A stretch of 64,000 nucleotides of DNA from Acidimicrobiales bacterium. Lineage in GTDB: Bacteria > Actinomycetota > Acidimicrobiia > Acidimicrobiales > RAAP-2. Location of the stretch: contig JADGOJ010000002.1 of NCBI GenBank assembly GCA_017883045.1, positions 1 through 64,000 on the forward strand. Direction: 5' to 3'. The notes below the pieces were generated by a model. The model ran no database searches and was not told the origin of the DNA. It was given only the letters and a program-made list of their open reading frames with translations. Position numbers and translations under genes: made by a program. Of this stretch, positions 57,731 through 64,000 are shown in pieces. Position 1 is the stretch's first letter; every line of letters starts with the position of its first letter.

Positions 57731-58299
57731 TGGCGCCTCAGCAGCTGCAGGGCGTGGCGAAGCGCGGCGGACTCGTCGTCGGGCAGGGTGACCCCCGCGA
57801 GGGCGCTGCGCACCTCTTGGGTGCTGTAGCCGAGACCGCGCAGGGCGTCCTCGATGGCGTCGTGCTCGGGTGACGAGGACGACGTCGCGACGTAGGAGCC
57901 GGGCACCATCACCTTGCCCTTCAGCTCGAGCACGATGCGGCTCGCGGTCTTGGCGCCAATCCCGGGGATCGTGGCGACGCGCTTGGCGTCGTCGTTCTCG
58001 ATCGCCGTCGCCAGTTCGCCCGTGGTCATCGTGCGCAGCGCCGCCAGCGCGGTCGAGGGACCGACGCCCGGGGTGACCAGCAGCAGCTCGAAGAACTCAC
58101 GGTCCTCGTAGGTCACGAATCCGTAGAGCAGGATCGCGTCACCGCGCACGACGGTATAGACGAACAGGTCGACCACGTCACCGATGCGAAAGTCGTCGAG
58201 CGACGCGACGTGCACTTCGTAGCCCACGCCGTGCACGTCGAGCACGACCGCGCCGTCGTGGTGGTGGTGCAGGACCTGCCCGTGCAGCCAGCCGATCAT
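57727..58299 (-). CDS. ruvA: Holliday junction DNA-binding protein RuvA
   Basis: This 190-residue protein has an N-terminal OB domain (MIGWLHGQV, VLDVHGVGYEVHV). Two helix-hairpin-helix units follow, LLVTPGVGPSTALAAL near 80 and VATIPGIGAKTASRIVLELKGK near 115, and a C-terminal domain III (DAIEDALRGLGYSTQEVRSAL) binds RuvB. The ATG at 58299 overlaps the ruvC stop (ATGA). The upstream extension of the frame is antisense-like within ruvC and is rejected. Confidence 0.95.
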
Positions 58300-58808
58300 G
58301 CGCGGTTCCCCACGGGGTACTTCTGCTCGCTGCGCACGACCATGAAGTAGGTGATGGCGAGCGCCAGCGCGTCGGCCGCGTCGGCGGGCTTGGGGATCTC
58401 CGCGAGTCCGCAAAGCCGCGCGACCATCCCCTGGACCTGGGACTTGCTCGCCGCGCCGTAGCCGGTGACGGCGAGCTTCACCTCCTGCGCGTTGAACTGG
58501 CGCACGGGCAACTCGAGCGCGCTGGCGAGTGCGACGGCGACGCCGCTCGCCTGCGCGACGGGGATGGCCGTCTTGGCGTTTCGCTGGTAGAAGACGCGCT
58601 CGACCACGACGGCGTCGGGCTTGGTCTCTTCGAGCAGCGCTCGCAACTCGACCAGGACCTGTCCCAGCCGTTTCTCGACCGCGGTCTCGTGGCTGGTCTC
58701 GATGGTTCCGGCGCGCACGGCCCGGAACGACTCGACACCGCGGAACGATCCCTCGACGAGGCCGTAACCGCAACGGGTCAGCCCAGGGTCGATTCCGAGT
58801 ACGAACAT
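58296..58808 (-). CDS. ruvC: Crossover junction endodeoxyribonuclease RuvC
   Basis: This 170-residue RNase H-fold nuclease resolves Holliday junctions. The first catalytic Asp is in VLGIDPGLTRCGYG at residue 7, Glu in VVVERVFYQRN near 67, and the C-terminal acidic pair in DAADALALAI near 140. The ATG at 58808 gives the canonical start; a GTG eight codons upstream would add residues absent from the family. TAGTAT lies at -13 to -8, one base off the leaderless geometry seen elsewhere. Confidence 0.94.
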   Translation of the reverse strand: MFVLGIDPGLTRCGYGLVEGSFRGVESFRAVRAGTIETSHETAVEKRLGQVLVELRALLEETKPDAVVVERVFYQRNAKTAIPVAQASGVAVALASALELPVRQFNAQEVKLAVTGYGAASKSQVQGMVARLCGLAEIPKPADAADALALAITYFMVVRSEQKYPVGNRA

Positions 58809-58815
58809 ATGTTCG

Positions 58816-58821
58816 ATACTA
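58816..58821 (-). promoter_or_regulatory. Candidate -10 element of ruvC
   Basis: TAGTAT at -13 to -8 from the ruvC ATG, in the 40-bp gap after yebC, would place the start site on or one base before the start codon. Confidence 0.4.
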
Positions 58822-58848
58822 TCCCCTGGCACCCCGTTCGCCTAGGTT

Positions 58849-59598
58849 TTAGCCCTCGTAGGCGGCCATCAGTTCGTCGGGGATGTCGAAGTTCGAAAAG
58901 ACGTTCTGGACGTCGTCGTGGTCGTCGATCGCGTCCATCAGGCGCAGGATCTTCTTGGCCTCGACCTCGGATTCCACGGGGATCGAGTTCTGGGCCACCA
59001 GGGTCAGCTCGGCGCTCAACACCTTCACGCCGAATCCTTCAAGGGCGTCGCGCACCGAACCCAGGTCGTGGGGCTCGGTGGTGACGGTGAAGTTGTCACC
59101 GTTGGCCTCGAAGTTCTCGCCGCCGGCCTCCATGACCCATTCGAGGAGCTGGTCCTCGTCGAGGGGGCCCTGGACTTCGACGATCCCCTTGCGGTCGAAC
59201 TGCCACGAGACCGCGCCAGGCTCGGCGATGGTCCCGCCGTTCCTCGCGAAGACGTGCTTGATCTCGGCGCTCGTGCGGTTGCGGTTGTCGGTGAGCGTCT
59301 CGACGATCACCGCGACCCCGTCGGGACCGTAGCCCTCGTAGCTGATCGCCTCGTAGCGCACGCCCTCGAGCTCACCGGTACCGCGCTTGATGGCGCGTTC
59401 GATCGTGTCGAGCGGCACGGAGGCCTCACGGGCCTTCTGGTACATCGTGCGCAGCGCCGCGTTGGTGTTGGGGTCGCTTCCCCCCTCGCGCGCGGCCACC
59501 TCGACCTGTCGGATGAGCTTGGCGAATACCTTGGCGCGGGCGCTGTCCTTGGCACCCTTACGGTGCTTGGTCGTTGCCCACTTCGAATGGCCGGACAT
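58849..59598 (-). CDS. yebC: YebC/PmpR-family transcriptional or translational regulator
   Basis: This 249-residue protein begins MSGHSKWATTKHRKGAKDSAR, the family hallmark, and contains YEGYGPDGVAVIVETLTDN near 85-105 and the acidic C-terminal DAIDDHDDVQNVFSNF. YebC proteins have been described as DNA-binding regulators and, more recently, as ribosome-associated factors that help with difficult peptide motifs. GGAGG gives a clear ribosome-binding site, and a -10-like TACGAT (59627-59632) lies upstream. It separates pdxT from ruvC, as in mycobacteria. Confidence 0.95.
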   Translation of the reverse strand: MSGHSKWATTKHRKGAKDSARAKVFAKLIRQVEVAAREGGSDPNTNAALRTMYQKAREASVPLDTIERAIKRGTGELEGVRYEAISYEGYGPDGVAVIVETLTDNRNRTSAEIKHVFARNGGTIAEPGAVSWQFDRKGIVEVQGPLDEDQLLEWVMEAGGENFEANGDNFTVTTEPHDLGSVRDALEGFGVKVLSAELTLVAQNSIPVESEVEAKKILRLMDAIDDHDDVQNVFSNFDIPDELMAAYEG

Positions 59599-59608
59599 TG
59601 TTCCTCCT

Positions 59609-59620
59609 GCCCAACTGGGC
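59609..59620. repeat. Palindrome in the yebC leader
   Basis: GCCCA and TGGGC flank a 2-base centre, immediately upstream of the Shine-Dalgarno. The start predicted from TACGAT (59627-59632) is position 59620, so the palindrome would be the first 12 nt of the message. It may be a 5' stabiliser or an operator. Confidence 0.35.
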
Positions 59621-59626
59621 TTAGTT

Positions 59627-59632
59627 ATCGTA
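59627..59632 (-). promoter_or_regulatory. Candidate -10 element of yebC
   Basis: TACGAT, identical to the acpP hexamer, predicts a start at 59620 and a 22-nt leader with a good Shine-Dalgarno sequence. No -35 is evident. Confidence 0.4.
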
Positions 59633-59640
59633 TCGAAGTT

Positions 59641-60219
59641 TCAAAGTGACTCGACGAAGAGCCGGTGCAGCCGATCGTCACTCGTCAGCTCCGGATGGAA
59701 CGAACAGCCCCAGACCGCGCCGTAGCGCACGAGCACCGGGTGGTCCCCGTCACCGTGGTCGTGCATCGCGAGCACCTCGAGGTCGCTCGACCACGTCTCG
59801 ATCTTGGGCGCCCTGATGAAGACGCCGGGGATCGCTCCGATGCCCTTCACTTCGACCACCGACTCGAAGCTCGCGATCTGGCGGCCGTAGCCGTTGCGGC
59901 GCACCGCGAGCGGCAGGGCGGCGAAGCTCCACTGGTCGCTGCGCCCGTCGAGGATCTCACTGCTGAGCAGGATCAGTCCCGCGCAGGTCCCAAAGACGCT
60001 CAGCCCTTCGTGCAGCCGCGCTTCGAGCACCGGGCGGATGCCCGAGGTCGCCATGAGACGGGCGATCGCCGTGGATTCGCCCCCGGGCAGCACCAGTCCG
60101 TCGAGGCCGTCGAGGTGCTCGACCTGGCGAACGGCCACCACCTCGGCGCCGACCTCTGCGAGCATCGCGGAATGTTCGCGCACGTCGCCCTGCAGGGCGA
60201 GCACACCAACGCGTGGCAC
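59641..60219 (-). CDS. pdxT: Pyridoxal 5'-phosphate synthase glutaminase subunit PdxT
   Basis: This 192-residue class I glutaminase supplies ammonia to PdxS. It starts [20 protein letters not shown] and shows LVLPGGESTAI near 45. The catalytic Cys is in VFGTCAGLILL near 77, with the His and Glu at the C-terminal CSFHPELTSD. The GTG at 60219 overlaps the pdxS stop (TAGTG) and is preferred to a TTG two codons upstream. PdxS and PdxT make PLP from ribose 5-phosphate, glyceraldehyde 3-phosphate and glutamine. Confidence 0.94.
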   Translation of the reverse strand: MPRVGVLALQGDVREHSAMLAEVGAEVVAVRQVEHLDGLDGLVLPGGESTAIARLMATSGIRPVLEARLHEGLSVFGTCAGLILLSSEILDGRSDQWSFAALPLAVRRNGYGRQIASFESVVEVKGIGAIPGVFIRAPKIETWSSDLEVLAMHDHGDGDHPVLVRYGAVWGCSFHPELTSDDRLHRLFVESL

Positions 60220-61115
60220 TACCAACCGCGCTCGGCCAGACGCTGCTCGAGCGATGCGGTCTCGATGCCCTTCATCGCCGCTCCGAGCCCCGTGGAGACC
60301 TTCGCCACCACGCCAGCGTCAAGGTAGTGCGTGGTCGCTTCGACGATGGCCTGGGCCATGCGAACCGGATCGTCGCTCTTGAAGATCCCCGAGCCCACGA
60401 AGACCGCCTCGGCGCCCAACTGCAGCACGAGCGACGCGTCCGAGGGGGTCGAGATGCCCCCCGCGCAGAACAGCGGCACGGGCAGCGCGCCCGTGCGGGC
60501 GACCTCTTGGACGAGCGCCAGGGGCGCCTGCAGGTCCTTCGCGAGGGCGAACAGCTCGGCGTCGTCGGCGCTCGTCAGTCGACGCATCTGGGCGTTGATG
60601 GTACGCAGGTGGCGCACGGCCTCGACCACGTTGCCGGTGCCCGCCTCGCCCTTGGAGCGAATCAGGCAGGCGCCCTCGCCGATGCGCCGCAGGGCCTCGC
60701 CGAGGTTGGTCGCGCCGCACACGAAGGGGACCGTGAAGGCCCACTTGTCGATGTGGTTCTCCTCGTCGGCCGGGGTCAGCACCTCGGACTCGTCGATGTA
60801 GTCGACGTCGAGAGACTGGAGGACCTGGGCCTCGGCGAAGTGCCCGATGCGGGCCTTGGCCATCACCGGGATCGTCACGGTCGCCTGGATCTCCCGGATC
60901 ATCTGGGGGTCGCTCATGCGTGCGACGCCGCCGTCACGGCGGATGTCCGAGGGCACCCGTTCGAGGGCCATCACCGCGACCGCGCCGGCGTCCTCGGCGA
61001 TCTTGGCCTGCTCGGGGTTGACGACGTCCATGATGACGCCGCCGCGCAGCATGTCGGCGAGTCCGCGCTTGACCAGCGCCGAACCTATGGTTGAGGGGTC
61101 GTGCGGAGAATTCAT
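60219..61115 (-). CDS. pdxS: Pyridoxal 5'-phosphate synthase subunit PdxS
   Basis: This 298-residue TIM-barrel synthase is among the most conserved proteins. It shows [29 protein letters not shown] in pieces and [12 protein letters not shown]. The Asp near residue 29 and the catalytic Lys in [11 protein letters not shown] near 85 are seen, as is the second Lys in [13 protein letters not shown] near 155. [20 protein letters not shown] is near 215. TAGGCT at -12 to -7 from the ATG suggests a leaderless transcript covering pdxS-pdxT. Confidence 0.97.
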   Translation of the reverse strand: MNSPHDPSTIGSALVKRGLADMLRGGVIMDVVNPEQAKIAEDAGAVAVMALERVPSDIRRDGGVARMSDPQMIREIQATVTIPVMAKARIGHFAEAQVLQSLDVDYIDESEVLTPADEENHIDKWAFTVPFVCGATNLGEALRRIGEGACLIRSKGEAGTGNVVEAVRHLRTINAQMRRLTSADDAELFALAKDLQAPLALVQEVARTGALPVPLFCAGGISTPSDASLVLQLGAEAVFVGSGIFKSDDPVRMAQAIVEATTHYLDAGVVAKVSTGLGAAMKGIETASLEQRLAERGW

Positions 61116-61121
61116 CCCTTC

Positions 61122-61127
61122 AGCCTA
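61122..61127 (-). promoter_or_regulatory. Candidate leaderless -10 element of pdxS
   Basis: TAGGCT lies at -12 to -7 from the ATG at 61115, in the 26-bp gap after the M48-like gene. Confidence 0.6.
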
Positions 61128-61141
61128 ACTGGCGAGGGGCT

Positions 61142-62044
61142 CTACCACTCCTCGAGGGCCCGGGCGCGAAGCTCGACGTCGTCGAGGTCGCTGAGGTCCG
61201 AGTCACGGCGGTCGCTCCAGATGTTGAACCAGATCCAGCGCCACTGGGCGTAGGTCGGCGTGACGAAGAACGAGGTCGACGGCGTCAGGTGGCGCTCGCA
61301 CTTGCGAAGCGCTCCGGCGATGCCGAGCGGGTAGCGGATAGCGGCCGCGGCGACCTCGTCGGCACGATAGGCCAAGCCCGGGCCCGCAAGCTCGCGCCGG
61401 GCATCGTCGCTGAGGCTCGACAAGGCCGACGCGCTCTCGCGCGTCAGCAGGCCGAGGCGCTGGCGCGCGAGGCAGTGGGCCACGACGCCCTCGAGCTCGA
61501 TGAGTTCGAAGTCGCGCATGAGGGCGCTGGTCACGAAGAGGGAGAATCCAGTGCCGTTGGGAACGAGCGCGGCGTTGTAACCGGGGTCGTCCACGATGTA
61601 CGTCGTGACGTTGTCGACGCCGAAGGTCGCGGCGAGCCGGTCGAGCACCGTCGACAGCCGCAGGCGGTCACTCGGACTGCCGCCGGTCTTGAACTGCTCG
61701 ATCATGAGGTTCCCGAGCAGCGTCCCGCGCTGGTCGTAGCGCACGAGCGAACGGCGCAGGTCCCACGCGTCGAGGGCCGCTACCGCGACCCCGATGATCG
61801 GCAGCCACCACGCGACGACGACGCCGACGACGAGCGCCAGCGCCACCACGCCCACGACGATGGTCTGGGGGAGCTTGCGGCGCAGCGCGAAGGCCCGCAC
61901 CGCGCGTTGGTTGGCGTGCTTCTCGGCACCGGAGGGCGCGTAAGGGCTCTGCCAGGTCGGATCGAGCACCGGCGCGACGTAGCGCGGCGTGCGATCCCTC
62001 GACGGACTCGACCTGCGTGAACGCGAACGCTGCTTAGTTGCCAC
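61142..62044 (-). CDS. M48 peptidase-like membrane protein lacking the zinc motif
   Basis: This 300-residue protein has a basic N-terminal region, two closely spaced membrane helices (TIVVGVVALALVVGVVVAWW and LPIIGVAVAALDAW) and a domain that follows HtpX-like M48 peptidases. DDPGYNAALVPNGTGFSLFVTSALM resembles the strand before the active site, ELEGVVAHCLARQRLG stands where ELxxVLAHExxH is expected, and YRADEVAAAAIRYPLGIAGALRKCE matches the AD-containing helix with the third ligand region. In place of HExxH there is HCLAR, so zinc catalysis should be lost. It lies between pimA and pdxS. The assignment rests on motif order; a structural or regulatory role is possible. Confidence 0.65.
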   Translation of the reverse strand: MATKQRSRSRRSSPSRDRTPRYVAPVLDPTWQSPYAPSGAEKHANQRAVRAFALRRKLPQTIVVGVVALALVVGVVVAWWLPIIGVAVAALDAWDLRRSLVRYDQRGTLLGNLMIEQFKTGGSPSDRLRLSTVLDRLAATFGVDNVTTYIVDDPGYNAALVPNGTGFSLFVTSALMRDFELIELEGVVAHCLARQRLGLLTRESASALSSLSDDARRELAGPGLAYRADEVAAAAIRYPLGIAGALRKCERHLTPSTSFFVTPTYAQWRWIWFNIWSDRRDSDLSDLDDVELRARALEEW

Positions 62045-62050
62045 GGAGCA

Positions 62051-62056
62051 AGGCTA
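62051..62056 (-). promoter_or_regulatory. Candidate leaderless -10 element of the M48-like gene
   Basis: TAGCCT lies at -12 to -7 from the GTG at 62044. Its first three bases are the stop codon of pimA. Confidence 0.55.
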
Positions 62057-63154
62057 CTTGCCAGACTCGAATCGCTCGCGGGCCTTGGCGTAGAGCGGCT
62101 CGTACGAGTCCATCAACGACGCCATCGACCAGCGCTGCGCGTACTCTCTCGCGGCGCCGATCGACGCGGGCGTCTCACTCGACAGCGCGTCCTCGACGGC
62201 TCGTTCGAGGCTCAGGTCGTCGCCCGGCTGGAACAGCGTCGCGTGGCCGCCCGCGGCCTCGCGGTAGCCGGTGATGTCGCTCGCCACCACCAGGGTCTCG
62301 CTCGCCATGGCCTCGAGCAGCACCAGCCCGAAGCTCTCACCGCGTAGCGCCGGCGCGACCACTGCGCTCGCGCGCCGATACCACTGGCGCTTCACGTCGT
62401 CGCTCGCGGCGCCGAAGAAGACGATCATGTCATCGTGCGCGGCGAGCGCCTCGAGCATCGCGCGCTGGGGTCCGTCGCCGATGACGACCAGTCGCCACTG
62501 GCGGGCGCCCTTCGCGTTGTGCGCGCGAACGGCGCGGATCGCGTGCGCGGTGCCCTTGCGGTCTTCGAGGCGTCCGACGGTCATCAGCAGGACCTCGTCG
62601 GTCCGTTCGCGCGCGGTCGCGACGAACCGCTCGGTCTCGAAGCCGTTGAACAGCACCTCGGGATCGATTCCACAGGCGGCCTGGACGGTCCTCGCGGCCG
62701 GTTCGCTTACGGCGACCGCGACGTCGATGTCGCGCGCCAGCGCGCGCAGCAGCGGCTTGGTGAGCCGAAGAGCCGGCCCGGCGCCGCTGCGATGGAAGGT
62801 GCCGACCGCCGCGGCGCGGTGGGTGCGCAGCACCCCCCAGCCGATCAGTGGGGCGAACGGCTCGTGGAAGTGGACCACGTTGGGCTTGAAGCGCTCGACC
62901 GCGAACCAGGCCCGGCGCGTCGCGAGGGGCGAGAGGGTGAGCGGCGCCCGGGATCCGTTCGCCGGCAGCGACCACAGGCGTCCGAAGCGCTCGACCGTGG
63001 CGGGGGTGTCGTAGGTGGCGTGGTCGTGGCCGTCGGGCGCGACGATCAGCACCTCATGGCCGCGTCGGGCGAGTTCGCGGCTCATCGCGAGCGTCTGCTC
63101 CTGCACGCCGCCAAAGACACTCAGCGCGTACGGACTGACGAGCGCGACGCGCAT
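62054..63154 (-). CDS. pimA: GT4 glycosyltransferase, phosphatidylinositol alpha-mannosyltransferase PimA type
   Basis: This 366-residue GT-B enzyme begins MRVALVSPYALSVFGGVQEQ, the PimA-type donor/acceptor loop. It shows VVHFHEPFAPLIGWGVLRTH near 95, VGRLEDRKGTAHAIRA near 193, and the GT4 ExE motif in RGESFGLVLLEAMASE near 270. PimA moves mannose from GDP-mannose to phosphatidylinositol, starting PIM and lipoglycan assembly at the inner leaflet. The preceding acyltransferase and the order patA-pimA-pdxS-pdxT support the assignment over other GT4 enzymes. It begins 3 bp after patA. Confidence 0.85.
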   Translation of the reverse strand: MRVALVSPYALSVFGGVQEQTLAMSRELARRGHEVLIVAPDGHDHATYDTPATVERFGRLWSLPANGSRAPLTLSPLATRRAWFAVERFKPNVVHFHEPFAPLIGWGVLRTHRAAAVGTFHRSGAGPALRLTKPLLRALARDIDVAVAVSEPAARTVQAACGIDPEVLFNGFETERFVATARERTDEVLLMTVGRLEDRKGTAHAIRAVRAHNAKGARQWRLVVIGDGPQRAMLEALAAHDDMIVFFGAASDDVKRQWYRRASAVVAPALRGESFGLVLLEAMASETLVVASDITGYREAAGGHATLFQPGDDLSLERAVEDALSSETPASIGAAREYAQRWSMASLMDSYEPLYAKARERFESGK

Positions 63155-63157
63155 CGC

Positions 63158-64000
63158 CTAGGGCCCCTCGAAGCGGGGCTGAAGCACGTGCCACTGCTCG
63201 GGGGCGCGCCGGATCAGGCCCTCGAGCTCGTGGGCGACCAGCTGGGTCACGCGCGTGACGTCGTCGCGCAGGCGTCCGGTGCGTTCGGCCGGTATCGGCG
63301 GCGTGATCACCGCGAAGTGGTCGCGGCCCGGACCGGAGTAGCAGGCGGCCGCGACGAGCGTCGCGCCGGTGCGCAACGCCAGCGTCGCGGGTCCGGCGGG
63401 GATCTTCGCGCGCTCGCCGAAGAACTCGACCTCGACGCCGTTGCCCTGGATGTCGCGGTCGCAGAGCAGACCAACCACTCCCCCGTCCTTCAGGGTCTGC
63501 AAGAGCACCGTGCCGGCGTGCTCGTCGAGCGGCTCGATGCGGATGCCGATCGACTCGCGCTTCTGCTTGAACCACGCGAACAGCTCGGGCGGCTCGAGGT
63601 CTTCGGCGACGGCGGTCATGCCGAGGCCCAGTGAGTTCAAGAACGATCCGCCCCACTCCCAGCTGCCGATGTGCGGCAGGGCGATGACGGTGCCGAGCCC
63701 CTTCTCCTTGGCGGCGTAGAGGTGCTCGAGGCCCTCGCCGATGCGAAAGCGCGCGAAGACCTGGGCGGGCTCGAGGCCGGGCAGCTTGGCCCCCTCGGCC
63801 CAGTACTGGCCGTAGCTCGCGAAGGCGCGTTCGGTGAACCGGTCGAGCACCCCTTGGTCGACGTCGCCGCCGACCGGGCGAAGCGCGTGGGCGAGGTTGC
63901 GAGCCAGGTGCGCTCTGGCCTTCTTGCTCCGTCGACCGAAGGCGGAGGCGACCGCGCTGGCGACCCCGACGTCGACGCGTTCGGGCAGCGCCTCCATCAC
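63158..64000 (-). CDS. patA: Lysophospholipid-acyltransferase-like protein, PatA type (5' end probably outside window)
   Basis: This LpxL/HtrB-fold acyltransferase is visible for 280 residues. The catalytic His-Glu motif is in ALPHIGSWEWGG near residue 115, followed by GVVGLLCDRDIQGNGVEVEF and IPAGPATLALRTGATLVAA. Beside pimA, such a protein in actinobacteria (PatA, Rv2611c) acylates the mannose of PIM1/PIM2. A GTG and an ATG occur in the last six bases, but family members usually have about 15-20 more N-terminal residues, so the true start probably lies beyond the window. A pgsA gene would be expected next. Confidence 0.82.
   Translation of the reverse strand: MMEALPERVDVGVASAVASAFGRRSKKARAHLARNLAHALRPVGGDVDQGVLDRFTERAFASYGQYWAEGAKLPGLEPAQVFARFRIGEGLEHLYAAKEKGLGTVIALPHIGSWEWGGSFLNSLGLGMTAVAEDLEPPELFAWFKQKRESIGIRIEPLDEHAGTVLLQTLKDGGVVGLLCDRDIQGNGVEVEFFGERAKIPAGPATLALRTGATLVAAACYSGPGRDHFAVITPPIPAERTGRLRDDVTRVTQLVAHELEGLIRRAPEQWHVLQPRFEGP

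Overview
The window reads as a chromosomal segment of a high-GC actinomycete, most likely of the class Acidimicrobiia (inference). It carries mycothiol synthase (mshD), a PimA/PatA-type phosphatidylinositol-mannoside pair, an ANTAR response regulator of the PdtaR type, menaquinone genes (menC, menG, menF) and a polyprenol-phosphate-mannose synthase. The order patA-pimA-pdxS-pdxT-yebC-ruvCAB-yajC-secDF-relA-hisS-aspS-rarA-alaS-ruvX-mltG-aroE matches the order known from Mycobacterium. Almost everything is core metabolism or information processing. The clearest sign of mobile DNA is a serine-recombinase remnant at the left edge that runs into a tRNA-Leu gene. Layout: (1) 1-493, recombinase 3' end and tRNA-Leu(GAG). 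(2) 539-14438, minus strand: coaE-uvrB, then uvrA-uvrC-rapZ-yvcK-gap-pgk-tpiA-secG and a family-5 solute-binding protein, joining nucleotide excision repair to lower glycolysis. (3) 14572-19642: an OmpA-like exported protein diverging from a four-gene peptide ABC transporter. (4) 19693-25324, minus: cupin, rpsA, polA, pdtaR and a coiled-coil protein. (5) 25346-29670: menC, tRNA-Leu(CAA) and the fatty-acid cluster fabD-fabG-acpP-fabF. (6) 29671-39232, mixed strands: divergent TrpF-like protein, YgfZ, mshD, VIT transporter, MaoC-like protein, menG-menF, Ppm1, YbhN-like membrane protein, ppk. (7) 39294-40658: a SEDS glycosyltransferase. (8) 40655-64000: a 23-kb minus-strand run from patA to a bifunctional-nuclease-family gene, covering PIM synthesis, PLP synthesis, Holliday-junction processing, Sec accessory proteins, stringent response, three aminoacyl-tRNA synthetases and cell-wall genes.

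How the genes work together: uvrA/uvrB/uvrC, polA and ruvABC supply repair functions. gap-pgk-tpiA with the regulators rapZ and yvcK form a central-carbon block. menF, menC and menG cover three steps of menaquinone synthesis. fabD/fabG/acpP/fabF are the core of type II fatty-acid elongation. secG, secD, secF and yajC serve protein export. Ppm1, PimA and PatA build mannolipids.

The most striking non-gene signal is regulatory. Twelve genes on both strands have a TANNNT hexamer at exactly -12 to -7 from the start codon, so the transcription start would fall on the start codon itself. This predicts widespread leaderless transcription. Other points worth attention are a rarA whose homology-supported start is ACG, a TrpF-like protein without the catalytic cysteine, an M48-like membrane protein without its zinc motif, the lack of whiA next to yvcK, and a peptide transporter operon without a binding protein.
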